Positions 24,743 through 33,291 of a stretch of 64,000 nucleotides of DNA are shown here, in pieces. Both the position numbers and the translations under genes were made by a program. Each line of letters begins with the position of its first letter. The stretch's first letter is position 1. The notes beneath the pieces were generated by a model. It did no database searches. It was given only the letters and a program-made list of their open reading frames with translations, and was not told where the DNA came from. The stretch spans positions 1 to 64,000 of the forward strand of contig DATJZY010000025.1 of the NCBI GenBank assembly GCA_035577985.1, in the 5' to 3' direction. Source of the DNA: Candidatus Eisenbacteria bacterium (GTDB lineage Bacteria; Desulfobacterota; Binatia; DP-6).

Positions 24743-26053
24743 TCAGCTCTCGGCGCGCGCCGGCGCGCTCGCGACGAAGAGCCCGAGCCCCAGCACCGCC
24801 GCGACGAACGATCCAGCGAGGATCCCGACCTTGGCCGTTTCGAGGGAACTCCCCTCGAGGGCGAGCCCGGCGACGAAGAGCGCCATCGTGAATCCGATCC
24901 CGGCGAGGCAGCCGCCGGCGGCGATCGCAGTCCACGACACGCCGTCGGGAAGCCGTGCGATCCCGAGCCGGACCGCGACCCAGCTCGTCGCGACGATGCC
25001 GAGGGGCTTCCCGATCACGAGCCCAGCCGCGACGGCGAGCGCGACGGGATCGGACATCAAGCCCGGGCCGATCGGGACGCCGGCGTTGGCGAGCGCGAAG
25101 ATCGGCATGACGACGAATCCCACCCACGGATGGAGTCGCGTCTCCAGGTACGCGAGCGGCGAGACGGTTTCGCGCGTGGCGCGCTCGAGGTCGCGCACGC
25201 TCGCGACGTCGGGAGGACCACCGCGAACGATCTCCGCCGTGCGCTGGAGAAAATGCGCGAACGCGCTCTCGTTCAAGTACGCACGCGCCGGGGTGAGAAG
25301 CCCGATCACCACCCCCGCCAGCGTGGCGTGGATCCCCGACTGCAGGAACGCGAGCCAGACGAGCGCACCGACCAGCGTGTACACGCCGAACGAGCGGACA
25401 CCGAGGCGCGCCAGCGCGACGATTGCCGCGGCGCCGGCGGCCCCCAGTACGAGCGGAACCACGTGGATCCCCGTGCTGTAGCCGAACGCAATCACCAGGA
25501 TGGCGCCGATGTCGTCGGCGATCGCGAGCGTGAGGATCATGACGCGCAGACCGTGCGAGACGCGCGTCCCGAGAACGGCCATGCAGCCGACGACGAATGC
25601 GATGTCGGTCGCCATGGGGATGCCCCACCCGCGTTGCGCCGGACCTCCGGACTGGAGCGCCAGGAAGACGGCGGCGGGGACGGCCATGCCGCCGACGGCG
25701 GCGGCGAGCGGCAGCACGGCGCGCCGTGGATCGCGCAGCTCGCCCAGCACGAGCTCCCGCTTCACCTCGAGCCCGACGACGAAGAAGAAGAGAGCCATGA
25801 GACCGTCGTTGATCCAGTGCTCGAGCGAGTGGCTGAGCCGCAGCCCGCCCACCGTGATCCCGACCTCCGTCTCCCAGAAGTGGTGGTACGCCTCGCCGAA
25901 CGGCGAGTTCGCGATCGCGAGCGCGATGACGGTGCAGGCGAGGAGCACGATGCCGCCCGCCGCCTCGACGTGCATGAAGCGCTCGATCGGCTCGATCAGG
26001 CTGTCGATCGGCTCCCGCGGGAAGCGGGCCGCCCCGGTCGTGCGCTCGGCCAT
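24743..26053 (-). CDS. nhaA: Na+/H+ antiporter NhaA
   Basis: 436 aa inner-membrane protein with the usual 12-helix NhaA pattern. Key signatures: the N-terminal FMHVEAAGGIVLLACTVIALAIANSPF, HWINDGLMALFFFVVGLEVKRE (about 80-101), ATDIAFVVGCMAVLG (about 148-162), ion-binding AIADDIGAILVIA (two Asp, about 176-188), and GKPLGI. It exchanges H+ for Na+ for pH and salt homeostasis. The length is slightly above E. coli NhaA because of a 45-residue loop (GGPPDVASVRDLERATRETV region), which is seen in many non-enteric NhaA proteins. It is a single gene with 83 bp to the divergent gene at 26137. Confidence 0.95.
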   Translation of the reverse strand: MAERTTGAARFPREPIDSLIEPIERFMHVEAAGGIVLLACTVIALAIANSPFGEAYHHFWETEVGITVGGLRLSHSLEHWINDGLMALFFFVVGLEVKRELVLGELRDPRRAVLPLAAAVGGMAVPAAVFLALQSGGPAQRGWGIPMATDIAFVVGCMAVLGTRVSHGLRVMILTLAIADDIGAILVIAFGYSTGIHVVPLVLGAAGAAAIVALARLGVRSFGVYTLVGALVWLAFLQSGIHATLAGVVIGLLTPARAYLNESAFAHFLQRTAEIVRGGPPDVASVRDLERATRETVSPLAYLETRLHPWVGFVVMPIFALANAGVPIGPGLMSDPVALAVAAGLVIGKPLGIVATSWVAVRLGIARLPDGVSWTAIAAGGCLAGIGFTMALFVAGLALEGSSLETAKVGILAGSFVAAVLGLGLFVASAPARAES

Positions 26054-26136
26054 GTGCCGCAGACCATTGACGCAGGAGCGCCGATGACGGAAGGGGAGGA
26101 CGAACGTCCCCCCCCCAACCAGAAGGAGAAGCCTGA

Positions 26137-26571
26137 ATGCGACGGATGACGAAGCTGATGACGATCGTGGCCCTGGGATTGGCGGTCGGTCTGGCCCACG
26201 CGAAGAGCAAGGCGCCGGATGCGACCCTCCGGCTGAGCGAAGGTTCGGTTGCCGCGGGCATCGGATTCAGCTGGGGCAGCGGTACCCTCACCTACAAAGG
26301 AAAACACTACCCGATCTCGGTCTCCGGTCTCTCGGTCGGGGACGTCGGGGTCACCAAGATCGAGGCGACCGGCAAGGTGTACAACCTGAAGAAGCTGTCC
26401 GACTTCGACGGCAACTACACCGCGGTGGCCGCCGGCGCGGCCATCGGCGGCGGCGGCAGCGTGGCCGCCATGCGAAACCAGAACGGGGTCGAGGTGGATC
26501 TGGTGTCCACGACCCAGGGCGTGAAGGTGACGCTCGGCGGTGCCGGCGTCGACCTGAAGATCAAGAAGTAG
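26137..26571 (+). CDS. secreted/periplasmic protein, unknown function
   Basis: 144 aa. Signal peptide of about 22 residues ends AHA (MTKLMTIVALGLAVGLAHA). The mature domain is glycine-rich and beta-like: IGFSWGSGTLTYKGKHYPISVSG, GVTKIEATGKVYNLKKLSDFDG, AAGAAIGGGGSVAAMRNQNGV and a final VTLGGAGVDLKIKK. Similar small proteins are widespread in Proteobacteria and lack an assigned role; an EipA/DUF1134-like relationship is possible but I am not sure. A good AGAAGGAGA lies before ATG 26137. It diverges from nhaA and converges with the next membrane protein. Confidence 0.75.
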   Translation: MRRMTKLMTIVALGLAVGLAHAKSKAPDATLRLSEGSVAAGIGFSWGSGTLTYKGKHYPISVSGLSVGDVGVTKIEATGKVYNLKKLSDFDGNYTAVAAGAAIGGGGSVAAMRNQNGVEVDLVSTTQGVKVTLGGAGVDLKIKK

Positions 26572-26604
26572 CGGTCGTCGCCGGGGAGTGTGCGGCTGGC
26601 GATC

Positions 26605-27258
26605 CTAGGCTCGAACGGTCGCCGCCGCCCTCCCTCGCACTCCTCCCCAGATCGCGAACGCCAGGATCCACGCCCACACGAGCCCTGCGCCGAGCTGTAG
26701 GTTCATCGCACCGCCCGGCTCGGTGAAGCCGGTCTCGCCGAAGATCGTGATCGTCTCGACGAGCTGCTCGACGATGGCGATCGCACCCAGGACGCCGAGC
26801 CATCTCGGCAGCCCGGCCTCGCCGCGCAGGGCGAGGAGCGTCACCGGCGCCATCAGCGTCAGCGTCGATCCCGTGAGAACGGGTCCCCAGAACATGGCGA
26901 CGTCGAGCAGCGCGCGCGCCGTCGCAGGCTCGAGGCGGTCGGCGTGCAGCGCGAGGCCGCCCCATGTCCACGACTGCACGGGAATGGTGGCGACGATGCC
27001 GACCGCGCCCAGAAGGAACACGTCGCGATGCGGCGCCGGGATCAGGCGGCGCTGGAGCGCGAACATCACCGCGACGAACGGCGCGCTCACGGGACCCGCC
27101 CACACGAACCAGCGCGCGGCGTCGCGATGCTCGCGAAACCAGGACACCACCTCCGCGCCGGTGGCGCCCGCACCGGGTGGCTCGCCCAGCACGATCACGC
27201 CGCCCAGGTAGATCACGAAGGCGGCCAATGCCGACCAGATGAGCGCACGTGAGCCCAT
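26605..27258 (-). CDS. polytopic membrane protein, unknown function
   Basis: 217 aa with about six or seven membrane helices: IWSALAAFVIYLGGVIVL, a loop with REHRDAARWFVWAGPVSAPFVAVMFALQ, VFLLGAVGIVATIPVQSW, ALLDVAMFWGPVLTGSTLTLMAPVTLLAL, WLGVLGAIAIVEQLVETITIF, and LGAGLVWAWILAFAIWGGV. The pattern is like DUF4386-type membrane proteins but the family is not certain. GGGAGGGG before ATG 27258 supports the start. It is a single gene between the convergent 26137 gene and ligD, with 138 bp of apparently empty DNA before it. Confidence 0.75.
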   Translation of the reverse strand: MGSRALIWSALAAFVIYLGGVIVLGEPPGAGATGAEVVSWFREHRDAARWFVWAGPVSAPFVAVMFALQRRLIPAPHRDVFLLGAVGIVATIPVQSWTWGGLALHADRLEPATARALLDVAMFWGPVLTGSTLTLMAPVTLLALRGEAGLPRWLGVLGAIAIVEQLVETITIFGETGFTEPGGAMNLQLGAGLVWAWILAFAIWGGVRGRAAATVRA

Positions 27259-27396
27259 GGAACGCCCCTCCCGTTCTGTCGTCAGTTGGGTGGAAGTGGT
27301 GCGGTGTCCTGGAAATGCTCGGGCATTGTGGCGCGGATCGCCTTCGGAATTCCCGGTTTTCCGGGTTGACAGCACATTGCGCGCCAGCGACCCCCT

Positions 27397-29820
27397 TCAC
27401 TCGGAGCCGCCGAGCTCGCTCCGCATCTCCGCCGTGATCCCCTGCCGCAGCGTCGCAAAGCCCGCCCACGGGTCGCGCTTGGCCGCCGCGAGCCGGCGCC
27501 CGAGGTTCCGCACCGTCCACCGGTCGGCCGACGTCTCGGCGAGCAGCTCGTCCCAGCGCAGCGGCGTCGACACCGGCGCGGTCGGCCGTGCGCGCGTCGA
27601 GTACGCCGCCACGGCGGTCTGGCCGCGCGCGTTGCGCACGTAGTCGACGAACACCTTGCCCGTCCGCGCCGACTTCGACATGGACGCCGTGAAGAGATCC
27701 CGGTCGCGCCGCGCGAGGACGCGCGCCACGCCGCCGGCGAAGTCCTTCACCTCGTCCCACTCGAGCCGCCGCGCGATCGGCACCACCACGTGCAGCCCCT
27801 TCCCGCCCGTCGTCTTGACGAAGCTCGTGAGTCCCATGTCGTGCAGGAAGACGCGCACGTGGGCCGCGGCCTCGACGATGCGACGCCACGGCAGATCGGG
27901 ATCGGGGTCGAGGTCCAGGATCATGCGGTCGGGATGCTCGATCTGGTCGTGCCGCGATCCCCACGGATGGATCTCGAGCACGTCCATCTGCGCGAGCGCG
28001 ACCAGGCCCGCCGCGTCGTCGACGGCCGCGTACGTCACCTCGCGACCGCCCTCGCGCACCTTCACGCGCCGGAGCGCGTCGGGCCAGCCCTTGCCGATGT
28101 GCTTGTGAAAGAACTGCTCGCCGGCAAGACCGTCCGGCGCGCGCAGGAGCGAGAGCGGACGGCCGGCCAGGTGCGGCAGGATCCAGCGCGCGATCGACTC
28201 GTAGAACTGCGCCAGCTCGAGCTTCGTCACCCCGACCTCGGGGTAGAGGACCCGCTCGGGGTGTGTGAGGCGCACGCCCGCGACCTGCGTCGCCTGGTTG
28301 CGAGGCGGTAGCACGGCTGCTCGCTCGCGTACCACGTCGTGGGCTCGCTTGTCCTCGCGCAGCCCCTGGAAGGTCGGATGGCGGAGCTGGCCGTCGCCCG
28401 TCCACTCGGTGAACGCGACCTCGCCGACCAGCTCGGGACGCGTGAAGTGGCTGCCCTTGGGCGGCGCCACCTCGCTCGACTCGAACGGCGACTCCGCGAT
28501 CTCCAGCTTCTCCAGGCGCGCGCGCAGGGCGCGCAGCGTGCGGTCGTCGAAGCCCGTGCCGACGCGCCCGACGTAGACGAGCTTCCTGCCGTCGTACACG
28601 CCGAGGAGCAGCGCCCCGAGCCCCGTCCGGCTGCCGGCGGGATCGGTGAAGCCGCCGATCACGAACTCCTGGCGCTTCAAGAGCCGCACCTTCAGCCACG
28701 TCGTCGTGCGGCGGCTCTCGTACGCGGCGTCGCGCCGCTTCGACACGATGCCCTCGACGCCGAGCTTCGTCGCGTGGCGCAGGAACGCGGCGCCGTTGCC
28801 GTCGACGTGATCGGAGTAGCGCAGGAGGCTGCGAGCCGCGCCCGCCTGTGCGAGGAGCGCCGCCAGCTCCTGCTTGCGCGCGTGGAGCGGCACCTTGCGG
28901 AGATCGCGGCCGTCGGCGTACGGCAGGTCGAAGACGTAGTAGGCGAGCGCGTCGGCGCGACCGGTCGAGAGCGCGTTCTGCAGCGCCTGGAAGCTCGTGC
29001 GACCGTCGGGCTGCAGCACCACGACCTCGCCGTCGAGCCAGGCGCTCTCCGCCGGCAACGTCGCCGCGGCGGCGGCGATCGGCGCCATCTCCTTCGTCCA
29101 CTCCTTGCCGCTGCGCGAGAAGAGGCGCGCGCGGCCGTGCTCTATCCGGCAGAGGGCGCGATAGCCGTCGTACTTGAGCTCGTGGATCCACTCGTCGCCC
29201 GCGGGTGGCTCCGAGGCGAGGGTCGCGAGCTGGGGCGAGAGCTTGGCGGGCAGCTTCGCGTGGGGCGCGTCGGCGGCCGGCGGATCGCCGGCGACGCTCT
29301 CCGGCCGCTCCTCCAGGACGTCGCCCTCGGAAAGCGGCCGCGCGGCGCCGTCGCGCTCCTTCAGAAGGAGCCAGTTCTTGCCGCCTTCGCCCGCGCGACC
29401 GCCCATGCGCGCGAGCGTCCACCCGCCGCGAAGCTTCTCACCGATCAGCTCGAACTTGAGCTTCCCCTTGGCGTAGCCCTCGTGAGGGTCTTCGCGCGGC
29501 ACCCAGCGCCCGCGATCCCACAGCACGACGCTGCCCGCCCCGTACTGTCCCGGCGGGATCACCCCCTCGAAGCTGCCGTAGTCGAGCGGGTGATCCTCCA
29601 CGTGCACGGCGAGACGCTTCTCCGATGGATCGAGGCTCGGGCCCTTCGGGACGGCCCAGCTCTTCAGCGTTCCGTCCAGCTCGAGGCGGAAGTCGTAGTG
29701 GAGCCGGCGGGCGGCGTGCTTCTGGATCACGTATGCCAGCCCCGGGCCGCGCGCGTGACCGCCCTGCGGCTCGGGCGTACGACGGAAGTCCCGCTTGCGA
29801 CGGTACTGGTCGAGCGGCAC
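27397..29820 (-). CDS. ligD: LigD, multidomain ATP-dependent DNA ligase of NHEJ
   Basis: 807 aa in the order PE-LIG-POL. The phosphoesterase domain (about 1-160) has HAARRLHYDFRLELDG and VEDHPLDYGSFEGVIPPGQYGAG. The ligase domain (about 190-500) has the adenylation lysine in ELKYDGYR and VEGIVSKRRDAAY. The polymerase domain (about 520-807) has LDLDPDPDLPW as metal-binding Asp residues and SFVKTTGGKGLHVVVP. All three parts look intact, so it could trim, fill and seal double-strand breaks. Its usual partner Ku is not in this window. GTG 29820 follows the stop of a ParE/RelE-like toxin gene by 15 bp on the same strand, so the three genes probably share a transcript. Confidence 0.95.
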   Translation of the reverse strand: MPLDQYRRKRDFRRTPEPQGGHARGPGLAYVIQKHAARRLHYDFRLELDGTLKSWAVPKGPSLDPSEKRLAVHVEDHPLDYGSFEGVIPPGQYGAGSVVLWDRGRWVPREDPHEGYAKGKLKFELIGEKLRGGWTLARMGGRAGEGGKNWLLLKERDGAARPLSEGDVLEERPESVAGDPPAADAPHAKLPAKLSPQLATLASEPPAGDEWIHELKYDGYRALCRIEHGRARLFSRSGKEWTKEMAPIAAAAATLPAESAWLDGEVVVLQPDGRTSFQALQNALSTGRADALAYYVFDLPYADGRDLRKVPLHARKQELAALLAQAGAARSLLRYSDHVDGNGAAFLRHATKLGVEGIVSKRRDAAYESRRTTTWLKVRLLKRQEFVIGGFTDPAGSRTGLGALLLGVYDGRKLVYVGRVGTGFDDRTLRALRARLEKLEIAESPFESSEVAPPKGSHFTRPELVGEVAFTEWTGDGQLRHPTFQGLREDKRAHDVVRERAAVLPPRNQATQVAGVRLTHPERVLYPEVGVTKLELAQFYESIARWILPHLAGRPLSLLRAPDGLAGEQFFHKHIGKGWPDALRRVKVREGGREVTYAAVDDAAGLVALAQMDVLEIHPWGSRHDQIEHPDRMILDLDPDPDLPWRRIVEAAAHVRVFLHDMGLTSFVKTTGGKGLHVVVPIARRLEWDEVKDFAGGVARVLARRDRDLFTASMSKSARTGKVFVDYVRNARGQTAVAAYSTRARPTAPVSTPLRWDELLAETSADRWTVRNLGRRLAAAKRDPWAGFATLRQGITAEMRSELGGSE

Positions 29821-29835
29821 CGTCCCGGGCGCTCC

Positions 29836-30144
29836 TCAGTGCAGGGGTACGCCGGCTCGTCGGACCGCCGCCCACATGGCGAGGAGGACCACCTCGCCCG
29901 CGGTCGCGTCGTGCACGTAGTAGACGTGGTGGGCCGAGCGCGGGAGCAAGAGGCGGCGCAGGCCGGGCACCTTGGCGCGGCGATAGCGGCGGCCGATGTC
30001 GGGCGCGTCCTCCAGGAGGGCGATCGCCCCGACCAGCTCGTCGACGAACACGGTGGGGGCGGCGGTACGATGCTCGCGCCACCAATCGGCGACGCGGAGG
30101 GCCTGCTCGTCCGCCTGGCGGGTCGTTCGGACCCTGACTTTCAC
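29836..30144 (-). CDS. ParE/RelE superfamily toxin
   Basis: 102 aa. The ParE-type toxin pattern is seen: VRTTRQADEQALRVADWWREHR, a long helix with VFVDELVGAIALLEDAPDIGRRYRR, then VPGLRRLLLPRSAHHVYYVHD and a final beta strand VVLLAMWAAVR. Members are gyrase poisons (ParE) or mRNA interferases (RelE); the length and the RRLLL..HHVYY core lean to ParE. GTG 30144 overlaps the antitoxin stop (GTGA), the usual coupling. It is followed at 15 bp by ligD. Confidence 0.85.
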   Translation of the reverse strand: MKVRVRTTRQADEQALRVADWWREHRTAAPTVFVDELVGAIALLEDAPDIGRRYRRAKVPGLRRLLLPRSAHHVYYVHDATAGEVVLLAMWAAVRRAGVPLH

Positions 30145-30371
30145 GCGCGCTTGCGAAGCTTCGTCGCCAGCTGCTTGGCCGGCTTGGTTTCGCCCCGCGT
30201 GGCGCTCTGCCACGCGTCGGCCAGCGCCGTGTGCAGCGCGGCCCGTTCCTGCGCATCGAGGTCGTCGCCGCGCTCGGTCGTAGTGAGCTCGATCTCGGTA
30301 CCCTCGGGAAGCCGGGTGGGCTCGTCCAGTACCAGGCGGCCAGCGCGCACCCGCGCCTTCAGGGTCTGCAT
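30141..30371 (-). CDS. antitoxin of the ParE/RelE-like pair
   Basis: 76 aa. The N-terminal half is LKARVRAGRLVLDEPTRLPEGTEIEL, an AbrB/SpoVT-like or DUF104-type antitoxin strand pattern; the C-terminal half is an alpha-helical toxin-binding tail ending in basic residues. There is no Shine-Dalgarno sequence before ATG 30371, and a good promoter ends 6 bp upstream, so the message may be leaderless. It overlaps the toxin gene by 4 bp. Its promoter overlaps the palindrome GGCAT-gat-ATGCC, a likely autoregulatory site. Confidence 0.85.
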   Translation of the reverse strand: MQTLKARVRAGRLVLDEPTRLPEGTEIELTTTERGDDLDAQERAALHTALADAWQSATRGETKPAKQLATKLRKRA

Positions 30372-30374
30372 GCT

Positions 30375-30407
30375 GGCATGATATGCCGGTCACGCAGCTC
30401 CTGACAA
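30375..30407 (-). promoter_or_regulatory. sigma-70 promoter and operator of the toxin-antitoxin-ligD unit
   Basis: On the minus strand TTGTCA (30407-30402) and TATCAT (30383-30378) are separated by 18 bp, each 5 of 6 to consensus. Transcription would begin at about 30371, exactly the A of the antitoxin ATG. The palindrome GGCAT-gat-ATGCC (30375-30387) covers the -10. Confidence 0.6.
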
Positions 30408-30426
30408 CGCTTCGGAGCCCTGGGGG

Positions 30427-31770
30427 TCAGAGCCCCAGACGCCGCATCAGGCGATATAGCGTGGTCCGATCGACCCCCAGCGCCTTTGCCGCGGCCGTGC
30501 GCTCGCCCCCGGCCGCCGACAGGGCCGCCCGGATGCGGGCCGCCGAGGCGCCGTCGAGGCATTCCTGGAGGGTGCCTTCGGCGGGGACGGCCCCCGCCCC
30601 CCGCGTCCCCTGCTCCAGTAGGAGGTCCTCGGGCGTGACCATGGCGTCTCGGGCCAGCACGACCGCGCGCTCGATGGCGTTCTCGAGCTCCCGGACGTTG
30701 CCGGGCCAGGGGTGTGCCCGCAGGACGTCCTCCGCCTCGGCCGAGAACTCGAGACGCCGCCCGGCCTCGCTGGCGTGGCGGGCGAGGAAGTGGCGCGCGA
30801 GCGGGAGGACGTCGCCCGGCCGCTCGCGGAGCGGGACGAGCTGGATCGGGATCACGTTCAGGCGGAAGTACAGATCCTCGCGGAACCGGCCGGCCGTCAC
30901 CTCGTCGCGCAGGACGCGATTGGTGGCGGTCACGAGCCGCACGTCCGCCCGGCGCGATCTGGTGCCGCCGACCGGCAGCACCTCGCCGTCCTGCACGACG
31001 CGCAGGAGCTTCGCCTGCACGTCGGCGCCGATCTCGCCGATCTCGTCCAGGAAGAGCGTGCCGCCGTGCGCGCGCTCGAAGCAGCCCGCGCGCGCGGCGA
31101 CGGCGCCGGTGAACGCGCCGCGCTCGTGTCCGAAGAGCTCGCTCTCGATGACGCTCTCGGCGAACGCCTTCATGTTGACCGCGACGAACGGCCGTCCGAC
31201 GCGATCGCTCCAGAAGTGCAGCAGGCGCGCCACCAGCTCCTTCCCCGTTCCGCTCTCGCCCTGGATGAGCACGGCCGCGCGGCTCGGCGCGACGCGCTTC
31301 ACGAGCTCGAGCATGGCGCGGCCCTGCGGGCTCTCGGCCACGATGGCGTCGGGCCCGTAGCGTGAGCCCACCTCCTGGCGCAGGTACTGGTTCTCGCGCT
31401 CGAGGCGCACGAGATCGAGCGCACGCGCGACCAGCGCGCGCAGCTCGTCGTTGTCGAAGGGCTTGGTCACGTAGTCGAAGGCGCCCTCGCGCATCGCCGC
31501 CACCGCCGCGGGCACCGTGCCGTGCGCCGTGACGAGGATCACGGGCAACCCGGGCCGCTTCGCGTGCACGGCGCGCAGCAGCGCGAGGCCGTCCATGTCG
31601 GGCATCTTCCAGTCGGTCACGACCACGTCGGCACCGCGCTCCTCGAGCGTCCCGAGCGCCTGCGCGCCGGAGGTGCAGACCGTGCACTCGTGTCCCGCGC
31701 GCGCGAGCGCCGCCGCCATCACCTCGGCCATGCGAGGCTCGTCGTCGACGACGAGGACGCGGGTGCTCAT
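30427..31770 (-). CDS. NtrC-type sigma-54 response regulator
   Basis: 447 aa. Receiver domain (1-120) has the acidic pocket VLVVDDEP and the phosphorylation Asp in VVVTDWKMPDMDG (about 53), with Lys in VTKPFDNDELR. The AAA+ domain (about 140-380) has Walker A GESGTGKE, the sigma-54 contact loop GAFTGA and Walker B GGTLFLDEIGEI. The C-terminal Fis-type HTH ends AAAKALGVDRTTLYRLMRRLGL. It activates sigma-54 promoters when phosphorylated by the histidine kinase encoded 52 bp upstream on the same strand. Targets are unknown; a sigma-54-like site is noted at 32917. Confidence 0.95.
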   Translation of the reverse strand: MSTRVLVVDDEPRMAEVMAAALARAGHECTVCTSGAQALGTLEERGADVVVTDWKMPDMDGLALLRAVHAKRPGLPVILVTAHGTVPAAVAAMREGAFDYVTKPFDNDELRALVARALDLVRLERENQYLRQEVGSRYGPDAIVAESPQGRAMLELVKRVAPSRAAVLIQGESGTGKELVARLLHFWSDRVGRPFVAVNMKAFAESVIESELFGHERGAFTGAVAARAGCFERAHGGTLFLDEIGEIGADVQAKLLRVVQDGEVLPVGGTRSRRADVRLVTATNRVLRDEVTAGRFREDLYFRLNVIPIQLVPLRERPGDVLPLARHFLARHASEAGRRLEFSAEAEDVLRAHPWPGNVRELENAIERAVVLARDAMVTPEDLLLEQGTRGAGAVPAEGTLQECLDGASAARIRAALSAAGGERTAAAKALGVDRTTLYRLMRRLGL

Positions 31771-31822
31771 GGCGTGCGCGCCGCGCCCGTGGCGCGGCGC
31801 TCCGGTGGGCGTCGGCCGCGTT

Positions 31823-32758
31823 TCACGCGGCCTCCAGGGGCAGCAGCACCGTGAAGCAGGCGCCGCCGCCGGGGCGGTCGCCCACTTCGATGCGGCCGCC
31901 GTGGGCTTCGACGATGTGGCGCGCGACGGCGAGGCCGAGGCCGGTGCCGCGCGAGCGGGTCGTGAAGAAGGGCTCGAAGATGCGCCCGCGGATCTCCTCC
32001 TTCACGCCGGGGCCGTTGTCGGCAACGGCGATGCGGACGGCGCCGTTCTCGGCACGCGCGCTCAGCGTGACCTCGCCACCGGCGGGGGCGGCCTCGGCGG
32101 CGTTCGAAAGGAGACCCAGCAGCACCTGGCAGACGAGATCGCCGTCGGCCGTGATGACGGGAAGCACCGACGGCTCGTCGCGCTGGAGGCCGACCCCCTT
32201 CGCCGCCAGCTCGCCCTGGGCGAGATCCGCCGCACGCGCGACCACGTCGTCGAGCGGCACGGGACGGAGCTGGATCTGGAGCGGACGCGCGAACGCGAGC
32301 AGCGAGCTCACGACGCTCGCCAGGCGGTCGACCTCCGCGATGATGAACGACGCCGATCGCCGCCCGTTCACGTCGTCGGCGGGCAGCGTCTCGGTGATCC
32401 CTTGCGCGGCCGAGCGCACGACGGCGAGGGGGTTCCGCACCTCGTGTGCGATCGCGGCGGCGAGCTGGCCCAGCGCCGCCAGTTTCTCGCTCTGCGCGAG
32501 CCGGGTGCGTGCGCCGGCGAGCGCCTCGGCGGCCGCGCGCTCGCGACGTCGCAGCTCGATCGCGTCGCCGAGCAGGAAGCCGAGGAGCCCGCCCGTGCCC
32601 CCGAACCAGGCCGAGACGAGCCAGAAGACGTCGCGGCCGCCCAGGGTGAAGCTCGTCCCGAAGAACGAGAGCATCGCCGCATCGCCGACGCTGATGACGA
32701 CGCCGAGGGCCGTTCCCCACCAGCGAAGGCTACCGGGGACGAGGAGTCGTGCGAGCAT
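31823..32758 (-). CDS. membrane histidine kinase partner of the NtrC-type regulator
   Basis: 311 aa. Two N-terminal membrane helices (about 15-35 and 45-65: LGVVISVGDAAMLSFFG and VFWLVSAWFGGTGGLLGFLLGDAI) are followed by a short coiled coil. The HisKA H-box is ALGQLAAAIAHEVRNPLAVV (His about 105). The HATPase domain has LLGLLSNAAEAAP (N box), VADNGPGV (G1), FEPFFTTRSRGTGLGL (F/G2) and GGGACFTVLLP. Start ATG 32758 places the first helix at the N-terminus; longer frames are Arg/Pro-rich shadow. It has little periplasmic sequence, so it may sense membrane state or an internal signal. Confidence 0.9.
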   Translation of the reverse strand: MLARLLVPGSLRWWGTALGVVISVGDAAMLSFFGTSFTLGGRDVFWLVSAWFGGTGGLLGFLLGDAIELRRRERAAAEALAGARTRLAQSEKLAALGQLAAAIAHEVRNPLAVVRSAAQGITETLPADDVNGRRSASFIIAEVDRLASVVSSLLAFARPLQIQLRPVPLDDVVARAADLAQGELAAKGVGLQRDEPSVLPVITADGDLVCQVLLGLLSNAAEAAPAGGEVTLSARAENGAVRIAVADNGPGVKEEIRGRIFEPFFTTRSRGTGLGLAVARHIVEAHGGRIEVGDRPGGGACFTVLLPLEAA

Positions 32759-32778
32759 GCTCCGAGCGTCTGCAACCT

Positions 32779-32840
32779 GCGGGCCGCCCACGGCGAGGGA
32801 TTCTCCCCCAGTCCTTCTCCGGCCTGCAACGGCGGCCCGC
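32779..32840. repeat. long-range inverted repeat in the divergent kinase/membrane-protein gap
   Basis: GCGGGCCGCC (32779-32788) and its exact complement GGCGGCCCGC (32831-32840) face each other across 42 bp, between the kinase start at 32758 and the gene at 32958. They could form a stem in an upstream RNA or be separated half-sites for a dimeric activator. GC content makes chance repeats likelier here. Confidence 0.35.
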
Positions 32841-32916
32841 GGCGCCGCCGCTACGGGCCGTGGCGCCGCCGCCACACGCGCCGGGACCAGCCGCACGCGG
32901 CGTGGGGCCGGCGCGG

Positions 32917-32932
32917 CGGCACGGGAATTGGA
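32917..32932 (+). promoter_or_regulatory. sigma-54-like -24/-12 promoter
   Basis: CGGCACGGGAATTGGA resembles the sigma-54 consensus TGGCACG-N4-TTGCA: 6 of 7 in the -24 block and TTG of the -12 block, with the spacing right. The C of the -12 GC is replaced by G. It lies 26 bp before the ATG at 32958. Confidence 0.35.
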
Positions 32933-32957
32933 CTGCCATCCTGCCAAGGAGGTTCAC

Positions 32958-33290
32958 ATGACCAACGGACGACGGATCGCTCTCGGGATCGTGCTCGCCG
33001 ACTTCGCGGCGCTCACGGCCTACACGATCTACACCCACGGGTTCGAGGGGAGCCTGGCGCTCTGCTTCGCGAACCTGGCGACGACGACCCTGTTCGCCGA
33101 TGCGTGCATCGCGCTCGGCCTCGTCGCCGCCTGGATGTGGGAGGACGCGCGCGCCCACGGGCGCGCGTGGCTTCCCTACGCGCTCCTGACGCTCGCCTTC
33201 GGGAGCGTCGGTCCCCTCTCCTACCTCGTCCTGGGCCCGCGTCGTGTCGAAGCGGACGCGCGCATGACGGCCCGCACCGTCGCCGCGTAG
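32958..33290 (+). CDS. small three-helix membrane protein (DUF2834-like)
   Basis: 110 aa with three predicted membrane helices: IALGIVLADFAALTAYTIY, LATTTLFADACIALGLVAAWMW, and LPYALLTLAFGSVGPLSYLVL. The layout and the ARAHGRAWLPYALLTLAFGSVGPLSYL pattern resemble DUF2834-type proteins, whose function is unknown. A perfect AAGGAGG (32946-32952) precedes ATG 32958, predicting strong translation. It lies between two histidine kinase genes on the other strand. Confidence 0.8.
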   Translation: MTNGRRIALGIVLADFAALTAYTIYTHGFEGSLALCFANLATTTLFADACIALGLVAAWMWEDARAHGRAWLPYALLTLAFGSVGPLSYLVLGPRRVEADARMTARTVAA

Positions 33291-33291
33291 C

